The position numbers and the translations under genes were made by a program. A stretch of 16,515 nt of DNA from Bacteroidia bacterium (GTDB taxonomy: Bacteria; Bacteroidota; Bacteroidia; Cytophagales; Cyclobacteriaceae). A model generated the notes under the pieces. The model was given only the letters and a program-made list of their open reading frames with translations. It did no database searches and had not been told where the DNA came from. Numbering within the stretch: position 1 is the first letter of the stretch; every line of letters starts with the position of its first letter. Location: NCBI GenBank assembly GCA_016650355.1, contig JAENVX010000414.1, positions 1 through 16,515 of the forward strand. The letters are read 5' to 3'. Below, one piece after another: positions 8,590 to 15,706 of the stretch.

Positions 8590-8919
8590 CTATTCTTTCA
8601 AAAGGCTTTTAGGAGCCGCCCCTCTCCACGCAAGGTTCAACACATCTTTAAGCATATCTTTCCTTACTTTTTTCAGTTCAACAAACGTCCAACCCTTCTT
8701 TCCCCATGCGTTTGGGATGGGATAAAAAATTTCAGGATTATATTCGGTAAACACAGATTGATCAATTAGTGATAATTTTAAAACTGCTCTTTTTTCGCTT
8801 AGCCAAACCGTAACAAATATTTTCTTCTTCACGCTAAACGAAGGACGTCCCCAATGATCTTGCTCTGCGGTTTCAGGAAAAGAAAGTGCAAGCTTTCGCA
8901 CTGTTTCAACATCAACCAT
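8590..8919 (-). CDS. MmcQ/YjbR family protein
   Basis: This small cytoplasmic protein (109 residues) belongs to the MmcQ/YjbR family, a CyaY-like fold annotated as DNA-binding. Family features seen are the N-terminal helix VETVRKLALSFPETAEQDHWGRPSFSV, written here as two parts (VETVRKLALSFPE, then the conserved HWGRPSF at 22-28), KIFVTVW (34-40), and the C-terminal GWTFVELKKV and AWRGAAPKSL. I chose the ATG at 8919 because homologues begin just before this helix. The frame also extends upstream to a GTG at 8970 (126 residues), 7 nt after the stop of the hexosaminidase gene, so translational coupling from that start is possible. The biological role is not known; many members occur as lone genes. 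Confidence 0.85.
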   Translation of the reverse strand: MVDVETVRKLALSFPETAEQDHWGRPSFSVKKKIFVTVWLSEKRAVLKLSLIDQSVFTEYNPEIFYPIPNAWGKKGWTFVELKKVRKDMLKDVLNLAWRGAAPKSLLKE

Positions 8920-8977
8920 GTTTATGATGATTTCATTCAACCCCTCTGGATCAACGCTAAAAGATTTCACCTTAGTC

Positions 8978-10612
8978 TTATTCGACCCAGGGGACTAGCT
9001 TCGATCTATAAAAATCAATGTTCAAGGCTCTCATCCGCTCTCCATGTTTTCCTAACCTCACTTTGTATTCATCCCAGGTTCTTCCTTGCGAAGAAGACCA
9101 ACCTATCTCCGCATAACCCGGCAACCGCGGAAATGCCAAATATTCAATATCATCCATATTGGTAACGGTCTCAGACCATAATGGCGCCTCCACTCCCAAA
9201 ATAATTTCCTGGGGAATTCCATCTACACGTATAGCTGGATCCCAATTATAGGCGCTATCTACTTCAATGTAAGCAGCCCAGTGCAATCCAATTCTCGAAG
9301 TTGAATCATACTGCATATCCAGATAAGCTTTCTTGGCTGGTGACATAATAATTTTGCTTCCTTTTTCGGCAGCCATCAGCGCATATTTTGGCGAACTCCA
9401 ATGCTGGACAATAGCGTTTGAATCTATTTCACCTTGCGCAATTTCCTCCCAGCCCACCATTACCTTCCCATACGATTTCACCATGTCATCAAATCTATTG
9501 ACAAAGGTGATGTAATCTTCTTTTTTTGTTACATGAGCTTCATCACCACCAATGTGCAGGTATGGGCCTGGCGTAAGGGCTGCAAGTTCTCTCAGCACAT
9601 CATCAACGAATTTAAAAGTGATCTCTTTTTCCACACGTAAGGTACTCCAACCTACTTCAGTTCCCATGTACAACTCCGTTGGTCTATTTTTTTTACCAAG
9701 ATCATTTTTTGGGGACATGTTCATTTTAACACGGCCTTCTATCGGTACGATTGTCCCTCCATTCAATTCACCGTACGAAGCTAATGCTGAATTGATATGA
9801 CCCGGCAGATCTATTTCAGGGACAATCGTTATAAACTGGCTCAGAGCATAATTTACAATATCCGAATATTGTTCCTGTGTATAAAAGCCACCCTTTCCAC
9901 CACCTACCTCTGTACTGCCACCAATTGTAGTCAAGTTCGGCCACGATTTAATTTCAATACGCCAGCCTTGATCATCACTGAGATGAAGGTGCATGATATT
10001 CATTTTATAAAAGGCAATCAAATCAATGTATCGCTTAACATCTTCCACACTGAAGAAGTGACGCGCTACATCCAACATTGATCCTCGCCATGAGTAGGTT
10101 GGATAATCGCGGATAGTGCCGCTAGCTATTTCCCAAGGTCCTTGCTGAATGGAAGCAAACTCAATCTTTGAAGGCAATATTTGCCTTATCGTTTGTATGC
10201 CACGGAATAACCCAGCTGGTTTCGGAGCAGATAATTTTATAAGGTCTTCTGTGATCGTAAGTTCATACCCTTCTTCGCCCAATTGCGTATCTGCACCTGC
10301 GGTTGTGAGGTAAATGTTTCCGGATGGTGGCTCACCTGCCATTGCTGTAACCTGAAGGTCGAAGCCAGTAGAAGGATTTAATTTATTTGCCAGGTATTGA
10401 CCAATTTGTTTAAGCTCATCACCCTCAACATAAATATTCGAATCATCTGTTAAAGAAAATCTATCCCCTGTTGCTGTTACCGAAACTGGTTTAGGTATAA
10501 TCGTTTCCTTGGTTAAATCAGTTTTCGGACCAGAAGGCTTACAAGACAGAAGCACTATGAACGTACCGCTTAAGAGCAAACCTAAAAATGTGTGTGTCGA
10601 GAATTGTTTCAT
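8978..10612 (-). CDS. GH20 beta-N-acetylhexosaminidase lipoprotein
   Basis: This 544-residue enzyme removes terminal beta-linked GlcNAc or GalNAc from chitin oligomers, glycans or peptidoglycan fragments. A lipoprotein signal peptide ends in LLSC with lipidated Cys24; the following KPSGP lacks the acidic surface-export motif, so it may face the periplasm. An N-terminal GH20b-like domain spans about 35-165. The TIM barrel starts at SWRGSMLDVARHF (174-186), then HLHLSDDQGWRIEI (208-221), VPEIDLPGH (264-272), the catalytic pair Asp357-Glu358 in HIGGDEA (353-359), and GVEAPLWSE (473-481). By family mechanism Glu358 is the general acid and Asp357 orients the substrate acetamido group. It is followed closely by the MmcQ/YjbR gene and preceded by a 130-bp gap with a 9-bp stem-loop. 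No SusC/SusD pair is nearby, so there is no obvious glycan-utilisation locus here. Confidence 0.95.
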   Translation of the reverse strand: MKQFSTHTFLGLLLSGTFIVLLSCKPSGPKTDLTKETIIPKPVSVTATGDRFSLTDDSNIYVEGDELKQIGQYLANKLNPSTGFDLQVTAMAGEPPSGNIYLTTAGADTQLGEEGYELTITEDLIKLSAPKPAGLFRGIQTIRQILPSKIEFASIQQGPWEIASGTIRDYPTYSWRGSMLDVARHFFSVEDVKRYIDLIAFYKMNIMHLHLSDDQGWRIEIKSWPNLTTIGGSTEVGGGKGGFYTQEQYSDIVNYALSQFITIVPEIDLPGHINSALASYGELNGGTIVPIEGRVKMNMSPKNDLGKKNRPTELYMGTEVGWSTLRVEKEITFKFVDDVLRELAALTPGPYLHIGGDEAHVTKKEDYITFVNRFDDMVKSYGKVMVGWEEIAQGEIDSNAIVQHWSSPKYALMAAEKGSKIIMSPAKKAYLDMQYDSTSRIGLHWAAYIEVDSAYNWDPAIRVDGIPQEIILGVEAPLWSETVTNMDDIEYLAFPRLPGYAEIGWSSSQGRTWDEYKVRLGKHGERMRALNIDFYRSKLVPWVE

Positions 10613-10709
10613 TATTTATGGAGTTGAACTTTTATATATTATTTTTTCTACTATTTGAAACCTTATTTATAGTTGCTATAGTTCAATAATGGCCATGATC
10701 AACTGCAAA

Positions 10710-10734
10710 TCGCTATTAGTACGGATAATAGCGA
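10710..10734. terminator. 9-bp perfect inverted repeat after the GlcG/HbpS-like gene
   Basis: TCGCTATTA (10710-10718) and TAATAGCGA (10726-10734) are perfect complements around a 7-nt loop (GTACGGA). On the minus strand the hairpin begins 8 nt after the stop codon of the GlcG/HbpS-like gene. No U-tract follows, so it is not a classic intrinsic terminator. It could be a 3' stabilising stem-loop or an operator for the hexosaminidase gene about 100 bp downstream. Confidence 0.4.
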
Positions 10735-10742
10735 ATCACCAT

Positions 10743-11153
10743 CTATTTATATACAGATTTAATGGCTGCCATGGCTATCCTCTCATCTTCGTCCTGTGAT
10801 AATCCACTTACTCCAATACCACCAATCACGCGTCCATTTTGAGAAATAGGAAACCCGCCACCAAAACCGGTTATTCCTTTGTCTCCCCAAAAAGCTGGAG
10901 GACTTTCTTTTTCGCGCATGTACTTTCCCATTTCACGAGTAGATTTTCTATCTCTGGCTGCAGTATATGCTTTGTTTTGAGAAATCACGGAAGAGGCTGC
11001 ATTAACTCCATCCATGCGAAGAAAAGAAATTAGCTCCCCCTCTGGGCCAGTAACGGCAACGGCAACAACTTTATTTATCTTCTCCGATTCCTTCACAACA
11101 TGCTGGATTAGTTGCATCGCTTCGGAAGAACTTACTTTTTCATATTGATACAT
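10743..11153 (-). CDS. GlcG/HbpS-like (DUF336) protein
   Basis: This 136-residue protein matches the GlcG/HbpS family (formerly DUF336). Signs are the early segment VVAVAVTGPEGELISFLRMDG (29-49, conserved hydrophobic strand and turn), QNKAYTAARDRKST (59-72), a glycine-rich FGGGFPIS (97-104) and the closing GGIGVSGLSQDEDERIA (111-127). HbpS is an extracellular haem-binding sensor in Streptomyces and GlcG sits in glycolate operons, but most members have no assigned role and I see no haem ligand that decides. There is no signal peptide, so it is probably cytoplasmic here. It lies 60 bp after the DUF4397 lipoprotein gene on the same strand. No glycolate oxidase or two-component genes are adjacent, so a role cannot be read from context. 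Confidence 0.85.
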   Translation of the reverse strand: MYQYEKVSSSEAMQLIQHVVKESEKINKVVAVAVTGPEGELISFLRMDGVNAASSVISQNKAYTAARDRKSTREMGKYMREKESPPAFWGDKGITGFGGGFPISQNGRVIGGIGVSGLSQDEDERIAMAAIKSVYK

Positions 11154-11213
11154 AAGCTGAATTTTTTATACTTAAATATAGCTGCCAAACAATTTTAGTA
11201 TCGAATGGTTACC

Positions 11214-11897
11214 CTAATTACTAATAACTCTGGCGGTTAGTGGGTTTGATGTGCCCGAAGCCGGATTATCAAATCCCTCAATTAATATAGTAAATAACAT
11301 ACCTTCCTTTATCTCCACATTGGGTACAATAAATGTTTGTCCAGTGCCACCAACAACCTTTACTTCCATCGAGTAGGTATTAACTACTACCTCTTTAAAA
11401 TCAACAACAGTTTTAAAATTCAGACCTGAGAATAAGGGAGAAGGTTCCCCTACCCATTTGATTTCAACTTGAGGTGCATCTGGAGACAATTGCAAGCACC
11501 GTATCTTGGCATTACCAGAAGACGGAAATTCAGACGCATCCGATACCAACAATAGTTCTACTTTCGACAGGGTATTAATGACATAAAGCGAGTAGGCTTT
11601 GTTGACTTCAACGGTTAGGTCTGAGCTAACATAATTCGTTCCGTTGGAAAAGTCATTAAATCTAAAATTGTGATCACCTGCTGATATGGGTAAATAGTCA
11701 CTATAGTTCTTATATCGAAAAGCCTGGGTATTTATCACCTCCAGGTCGATTATTACATTCAAGTCAGGGGTATCAGGCGCTGAGTGATAGATGGAAACAC
11801 CTGCAAGAGCTTGCGGCTCAGGTGTATCATTTTTTAAGCATGCTGTCATCCAGACCGTTAACAACAAGCCACCCAACATCACATACCAGTTTTTCAT
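11214..11897 (-). CDS. DUF4397 domain lipoprotein
   Basis: This 227-residue protein has a signal peptide with hydrophobic core at about 8-17 and lipobox MTAC, lipidated Cys20. The rest looks like a DUF4397 protein with two related halves: VSIYHSAPDTPDLNVII (34-50) followed by YSDYLPISAGDHNFRF (65-80), and a second, weaker copy beginning IRCLQLSPDAPQVEIKW (132-148). The SPDAP-type motif and the loop before the beta-rich AG(D/N) segment are typical of this family. It should be anchored in the outer or inner membrane; LKND after the Cys only loosely resembles a surface-export signal. DUF4397 has no established biochemical function; members are common in Bacteroidota as envelope proteins. It is the first gene of the long minus-strand block and is divergent from the DUF3500 gene. 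Confidence 0.85.
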   Translation of the reverse strand: MKNWYVMLGGLLLTVWMTACLKNDTPEPQALAGVSIYHSAPDTPDLNVIIDLEVINTQAFRYKNYSDYLPISAGDHNFRFNDFSNGTNYVSSDLTVEVNKAYSLYVINTLSKVELLLVSDASEFPSSGNAKIRCLQLSPDAPQVEIKWVGEPSPLFSGLNFKTVVDFKEVVVNTYSMEVKVVGGTGQTFIVPNVEIKEGMLFTILIEGFDNPASGTSNPLTARVISN

Positions 11898-12269
11898 GCC
11901 CTATACTTTTATTAATAAACGAGGCTGCAAGTTATAAAAAGATTTTTCCATGCTTAGCACGTTTTGTTTAGCGAGCTAAAATATTTGGTGACATGGGCAG
12001 AACCAAGCAGGTCTAAAGCCTCCAACTCTTTACTATGTTGCAATACAGAGATTTCCTTCTAATAGAAGCTTTTAATGCCTGAGTTTGATTTATGACGCAT
12101 CGGAACTATCCGTTGATCATAGATCACTCCAATAAATTTAACTCAGCTGTCGAACCCTGAGAAGCGTGGCCTAATAGACCTATCCATTCTTAGCTCCCAT
12201 TTTCTCAATCTTCATACCACATATAAAAAAGCAATTGCTATAATCAGTTACATCTGGTAGTTTTCAACT
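11898..12269. other. 372-bp non-coding region between divergent genes, rich in short inverted repeats
   Basis: No convincing gene is seen on either strand. The stretch must hold the promoters of the DUF4397 gene (minus) and the DUF3500 gene (plus), but I find no clean TAnnTTTG element for either. It contains a TTTAGC-GA-GCTAAA repeat (11967-11980), a CTTCT-AAT-AGAAG hairpin followed by CTTTT (12056-12073), and a larger nested structure at 12079-12146 listed separately. Confidence 0.6.
12079..12146. repeat. Long nested inverted repeat, possible structured RNA or small-element remnant
   Basis: Arms at 12079-12093 (CTGAGTTTGATTTAT) and 12132-12146 (ATAAATTTAACTCAG) pair over 15 positions with one mismatch and one G-T pair. 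The enclosed segment holds two further hairpins in a row: CGGA-ACTA-TCCG (12101-12112) and TGATC-ATA-GATCA (12114-12126). The whole would fold as a three-way junction in RNA of either strand, or as a cruciform. It lies 123 bp upstream of the DUF3500 start codon and 181 bp upstream of the DUF4397 start. It could be a leader element, a small RNA, or a miniature repeat; the sequence alone does not decide. Confidence 0.4.
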
Positions 12270-13265
12270 ATGAGAAAATTACTATTCTGCTGTTGTTTGC
12301 TAACGGTTCAAGCCACTGCACAAGACATTGCATCGGATGCCAATTCTTTTCTTGGTTTGCTAAATGCTGATCAAAAGGTTAAAGCACAATACTCCCTTGA
12401 CGACAAAGAACGATTTAATTGGAATTTTGTGCCCATTCAAAGAAATGGTGTCTGCTTTAGAACTTTTACTCCACAACAACGCTCAGCAGCTTTAGCGTTA
12501 CTTAGAAGTTCATTAAGCGAGCAAGGATATAGAAAAGCCAATTCAATCATGGAACTTGAAAATATCCTTCGTGAAATTGAGGGCCGGGATGTTAAGGATA
12601 CCTATCGTGACCCCCTCAATTACTACATCACTATTTTCGGAACCCCTTCCAAAGCAAAGCCATGGGGATGGCGTATGGAAGGGCATCACCTTTCCATTAA
12701 TTTTTCATCTGTTAATAATGAGATAGGCTCATCAACGCCAAGTTTTTTTGGAAGTAACCCGGGCACCATACCACGAGGGGAAGAAAAAGGCAAGCAATTA
12801 TTAAAGTTAGAAAGCGATTTGGGTTTTGAATTATGTAATTCCCTATCTGATGCACAAAAGAAAAAGGCAGTGCTTTCTGAAAAAGCATATCCAGAAATAA
12901 TTATGGCTAACAAACTTAAAGCAAAATTAATTGAGCCGCTTGGTCTAGGCTACTCGGAGATGAACAAACCGCAGCAAGCACTTCTCATCAGGCTTCTTGA
13001 CGTATATGTAAGAAATTATCAGTTAGGGTTTTCAAATAAACTGATGGAGAAAATTAAAAAGGCCGGGATGGAGAACCTATCTTTTGCGTGGGCAGGGGGC
13101 TTGGCTCCAGGAACTGGAAATTATTATCGCATTCAAGGCCCGATGTTGCTGATCGAGTTTGATAACACCCAGAACAATGCCAATCACATGCACACTGCTG
13201 TGCGCGATCTCACAAACGACTTTGCAGAAGATATATTAAGAGAACACTATTTGAAGGAACACTAA
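12270..13265 (+). CDS. Secreted DUF3500 family protein
   Basis: This 331-residue protein starts with a type I signal peptide (MRKLLFCCCLLTVQATAQ, likely cut after residue 18; three Cys at 7-9 lie within it and are not a typical lipobox). The mature part matches DUF3500. Hallmarks are RFNWNFVPIQRNG (48-60), PWGWRMEGHHLSINF (131-145), AWAGG (273-277), YYRIQGPMLLIEFDNTQ (285-301) and NHMHTAVRDLTNDF (305-318), ending in a HY motif. The conserved His cluster (HH at 139-140, H306, H308) with nearby Asp and Arg would suit a metal or catalytic site, but no activity is established that I know of. It should be periplasmic or secreted; it has no T9SS domain. The ATG at 12270 gives a proper signal peptide. 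It converges on the NIPSNAP gene with an 18-bp gap. Confidence 0.88.
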   Translation: MRKLLFCCCLLTVQATAQDIASDANSFLGLLNADQKVKAQYSLDDKERFNWNFVPIQRNGVCFRTFTPQQRSAALALLRSSLSEQGYRKANSIMELENILREIEGRDVKDTYRDPLNYYITIFGTPSKAKPWGWRMEGHHLSINFSSVNNEIGSSTPSFFGSNPGTIPRGEEKGKQLLKLESDLGFELCNSLSDAQKKKAVLSEKAYPEIIMANKLKAKLIEPLGLGYSEMNKPQQALLIRLLDVYVRNYQLGFSNKLMEKIKKAGMENLSFAWAGGLAPGTGNYYRIQGPMLLIEFDNTQNNANHMHTAVRDLTNDFAEDILREHYLKEH

Positions 13266-13270
13266 TTTCT

Positions 13271-13287
13271 TTGAAGAATTACTTCAA
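13271..13287. terminator. Small hairpin at the junction of two convergent genes
   Basis: TTGAAG (13271-13276) and CTTCAA (13282-13287) pair around AATTA in the 18-bp gap between convergent genes, overlapping the last codon and stop of the NIPSNAP gene. A two-way terminator would be useful here, but the stem is only 6 bp and no T-tract follows on either side. Confidence 0.2.
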
Positions 13288-14081
13288 TAATCTGAATACT
13301 CTGTTGGACGCAAAAAATACTGAGTGTTTTTAGAAACGTTGTGCTGATATTCAGGCATGGCCGAAAGTTGTTTCCATTGCGGATCAGCTGAAAAGGATTT
13401 CCAATGTTCATCACGTGAAGCCTTATTGTCAAACGTAGTCATGTACATAAGATTGGGCATGTGAGATCCTGAAATAACCTCACCGTAAAAAACCGCATTG
13501 AATCCTAATCGTTTAAACAAACCCACTTCATCTCCCTTGTTGAACATCTCCACCTTGTTTATATGAATCTTTTCGGTATGACTTTCATAACTTCTCAGTT
13601 CATAAATTCTTTCCGATCGGGCACCTGTCAGGGTAGGAATTTGCATCTTTTGCATACCGATAAATGCCTTAAGTAAAACGGACTCTATACGAACATAAGG
13701 TGGGTTAGTATATACAGCATCAAGGTATTCTTTCCCATCGCTATTAAATTGCTTATCCGCAAACACCGTTTTAGTAATTTTTAAAAATTGATCCAAGGAA
13801 GTATAGGGGATTAAGAGATAAATTCGTTTACCATATGTAGTATCTGTTTCTACCGGTTTAAATACTCCAACATTCTTAATGCCTGCCTTATGCATTGCCG
13901 GCAAATAGGCAGACTTCAAAAAAACATCCACCTGAGCTTCCTGGTCTTTGCTCTTTAGCGTGTATGTTTTGATCTCATAAAATTCCCTTTTATCGCCTTG
14001 CGCTTGAACCTGAGGAGCTAAAAGAAAAGCAACCACTGTTAAAAGCAACAACCGATTCACATTTGATCTTAGTAAATTCAT
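13284..14081 (-). CDS. Secreted protein with two NIPSNAP domains
   Basis: I take the ATG at 14081, giving 265 residues; the frame runs 6 codons further to a TTG at 14099, less likely because the predicted promoter lies right there. A signal peptide covers about 1-28 (hydrophobic 11-22, likely cut after QAQ). Two ferredoxin-like alpha/beta NIPSNAP-type repeats follow: REFYEIKTYTLKS (32-44) to about 138, and RIYELRSYESHTEK (158-171) to about 258, the latter with FYGEV, NLMYMTTFDN and DEHWKSFSADPQWKQL. NIPSNAP folds resemble dimeric antibiotic-biosynthesis-type monooxygenases, but no cofactor or activity is known for this secreted bacterial type. It is probably periplasmic. Divergent from the Nramp-like gene, which shares the 14082-14299 region; similar proteins are frequent in Cytophagales. 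Confidence 0.87.
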   Translation of the reverse strand: MNLLRSNVNRLLLLTVVAFLLAPQVQAQGDKREFYEIKTYTLKSKDQEAQVDVFLKSAYLPAMHKAGIKNVGVFKPVETDTTYGKRIYLLIPYTSLDQFLKITKTVFADKQFNSDGKEYLDAVYTNPPYVRIESVLLKAFIGMQKMQIPTLTGARSERIYELRSYESHTEKIHINKVEMFNKGDEVGLFKRLGFNAVFYGEVISGSHMPNLMYMTTFDNKASRDEHWKSFSADPQWKQLSAMPEYQHNVSKNTQYFLRPTEYSDY

Positions 14082-14096
14082 AGTTCTATTTTTCTT

Positions 14097-14138
14097 CAAA
14101 TATACTCCAAATCTAATTTGATTGGCCTAATTGAACAA
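14097..14138 (-). promoter_or_regulatory. Bacteroidota-type promoter(s) of the NIPSNAP gene
   Basis: On the minus strand TTG (14136-14138) is followed after 20 nt by TAGATTTG (14108-14115), a full match to the Bacteroidota -7 element TAnnTTTG at accepted spacing from the -33 TTG. Transcription would start near 14102, about 20 nt before the ATG at 14081. A second full -7 match, TATATTTG (14097-14104), lies just downstream but has no well-placed -33 partner. Confidence 0.55.
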
Positions 14139-14186
14139 GAAATCAACTCATGTCTGTCAATAGGCTACCATGTTTGTAATTGTCAT

Positions 14187-14217
14187 TTTGCATTATTAGT
14201 AAGATTCAATAAATTTA
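14187..14217 (+). promoter_or_regulatory. Bacteroidota-type promoter of the Nramp-like gene
   Basis: TTTG (14187-14190) is followed after 19 nt by TAAATTTA (14210-14217), which matches TAnnTTTG at all but the last base. The predicted transcription start is near 14223, inside the 16-bp palindrome next to it, leaving a leader of about 75 nt to the GTG at 14300. Confidence 0.4.
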
Positions 14218-14232
14218 GTAATCCGGATTACT
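14217..14232. promoter_or_regulatory. 16-bp perfect palindrome, putative operator
   Basis: AGTAATCCGGATTACT is identical on both strands. It abuts the -7 element of the predicted Nramp-like promoter and would cover its transcription start, the classic place for a repressor dimer to block transcription. In RNA it would have no loop, so a DNA-binding role is more likely than a hairpin. The regulator is unknown. Confidence 0.5.
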
Positions 14233-14299
14233 TTGCTGTAATCTTATCAATCAAAAACAACATCACTATTCCCGGGCAAAAATACTTGAATATCCATAC

Positions 14300-15655
14300 G
14301 TGACGCCCATAACTGATCCCTACATTATTTCAGATAAGACTGTAAAGGAGCCCCCAAGTGCACTCTATCGCCAACTTGCATTTCTTGGTCCCGGATTCAT
14401 TCTTTCTGCTTCAATTGTAGGGTCGGGTGAATTAATAGCTACTACGGTGCTTGGCGCTAAAGCTGGATTTGCCGCACTCTGGATTATTTTGATTAGTTGC
14501 CTTGCCAAAGTGGCTGTGCAGCTTGAATTTGGAAAGCATGCCATACTTACTGGTGAAACGGCCATGCAGGCTTTCAATAAACTTCCTGGCCTAACGCTAG
14601 GAAAAGGAAAGTGGATTGTCTGGACGATCTTCCTACTCGCCATCCTAAAGATCGTACAAATCGGTGGAATCCTTGGTGGCACCGTCATTGTATTGAATAT
14701 GTTATTTTCTGGCTTCTCAACGTCTACCTGGACTATAATCACAACATTGGTGGTGGGTGCACTAATCTTCAACGGTCGCTACGGATGGATTGAAAAGTTT
14801 TCTTTGCTCATGATCGCAATGTTCACGATTCTAACGATCACTTCCCTCATTTCTCTTCGGTACACAGTTTACAGTTTTTCTTTTTCAGATATCTTAGACG
14901 GCCTTCGATTCAATCTCTCTGGAGAAATTGTGGGAATCGCCATCGGGGCTTTTGGTATCACCGGAGTGGCCAGCGATGAAATTATTGCATACAATTATTG
15001 GTGCCTCGAAAAAGGATATGCCTCATACACCGGGCCCCGACAAGAAACTCAGGAATGGAAGAAGCGAGCGCAAGGATGGATTAACATCATGTATTTAGAT
15101 GCCTTTGTTGCCATGATCATTTATACAGTTGTTACGATCGCCTTTTATTTATTAGGTGCAGCAGTGTTACACAACCGTGGTGATATCCCCCAGGGAAATC
15201 AGGTTATTGAAACCATAGCATTAATCTACACACAATCGCTGGGGCCAGGAGTAAAAAACGTTTATCTGGTAGGAGCTTTTTTTGCTTTGTTTTCAAGCTT
15301 ATTTGCATCGCTTGCCGCCTGGACGAGATTATATGCAGACATATTCGGACAAATAGGTTGGATTGATTTTTCCAATGTTGACCAACGTAGAAAGATGATC
15401 GCAATATTCGCTTGGTTATTCCCATTCACTTGGGCGGCAGCATACCTATTCATTGATTCACCGGTACTAATGGTGCTTTCCGGTGGCGTTGTTGGATCGT
15501 TCATGTTATTCATTGTAATCTTCGCAGCGCTTCATTTTAAATACAAGAGAACAACACTTGTAACATCAGGCTTGCTGTATGATACTGCCTTTTGGATAAG
15601 CGTTATCTCCATACTGGGAGTAGGCGTGTACGGAATAATGAAAGTCATTCTTTAA
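14300..15655 (+). CDS. Nramp-family (SLC11-like) transporter lacking the canonical metal-binding motifs
   Basis: This 451-residue inner-membrane protein has about 11 hydrophobic segments and the Nramp/LeuT-like layout: GPG (30-32) opening TM1, a long hydrophilic loop after TM6, and a C-terminal TM set. Canonical Nramp metal transporters carry DPGN in TM1 and MPHN in TM6. Here the TM1 break reads GSGEL (41-45) and the TM6 break GVASDEIIAYNYW (222-234), so both metal-site motifs are absent and acidic residues (E44, D226, E227) take nearby places. It therefore belongs to a divergent clade, and Mn/Fe transport should not be assumed; Mg or another substrate is possible. The start is GTG at 14300: no ATG exists upstream in frame before the stop at 14219. 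It is divergent from the NIPSNAP gene and 51 bp upstream of the GH5 gene, possibly in one unit with it. Confidence 0.85.
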   Translation: MTPITDPYIISDKTVKEPPSALYRQLAFLGPGFILSASIVGSGELIATTVLGAKAGFAALWIILISCLAKVAVQLEFGKHAILTGETAMQAFNKLPGLTLGKGKWIVWTIFLLAILKIVQIGGILGGTVIVLNMLFSGFSTSTWTIITTLVVGALIFNGRYGWIEKFSLLMIAMFTILTITSLISLRYTVYSFSFSDILDGLRFNLSGEIVGIAIGAFGITGVASDEIIAYNYWCLEKGYASYTGPRQETQEWKKRAQGWINIMYLDAFVAMIIYTVVTIAFYLLGAAVLHNRGDIPQGNQVIETIALIYTQSLGPGVKNVYLVGAFFALFSSLFASLAAWTRLYADIFGQIGWIDFSNVDQRRKMIAIFAWLFPFTWAAAYLFIDSPVLMVLSGGVVGSFMLFIVIFAALHFKYKRTTLVTSGLLYDTAFWISVISILGVGVYGIMKVIL

Positions 15656-15667
15656 GTAAAAAAGAAT
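15647..15667 (+). terminator. AT-rich hairpin at the end of the Nramp-like gene
   Basis: ATTCTTT (15647-15653) and AAAGAAT (15661-15667) pair around a 7-nt loop that includes the end of the stop codon, and are followed by a T-rich stretch (15670-15683). The stem has only one G-C pair, so it is a weak terminator at best; read-through into the GH5 gene is likely. Confidence 0.25.
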
Positions 15668-15686
15668 TATTCATATTATTTTTAGG

Positions 15687-15704
15687 TAGATTAGTAGTAA
15701 TCTA
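15687..15704 (+). promoter_or_regulatory. Stem-loop directly in front of the GH5 start codon
   Basis: TAGATTA (15687-15693) and TAATCTA (15698-15704) pair perfectly around GTAG and end 2 nt before the ATG at 15707. The hairpin would cover the ribosome-entry region, so it could lower translation; equally, the dyad could bind a protein as DNA. No Shine-Dalgarno sequence is seen, which is usual for this phylum. Confidence 0.4.
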
Positions 15705-15706
15705 GA

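Noticed and set aside
12235..12265. TTG-N20-TAGTTTTC promoter-like match before the DUF3500 gene
   Set aside because: The -7 element ends only 4 nt before the ATG, which would need a leaderless transcript starting at or past the start codon; the last base also mismatches.
14118..14303. 61-codon open frame upstream of the Nramp-like gene
   Set aside because: It begins with TTG, covers the predicted promoter and the palindrome, and its product resembles no known family; treated as non-coding.
14365..14772. 135-codon minus-strand open frame inside the Nramp-like gene
   Set aside because: It is the antisense shadow of conserved transmembrane coding sequence, with Pro/Ser/Thr-rich composition typical of such shadows.
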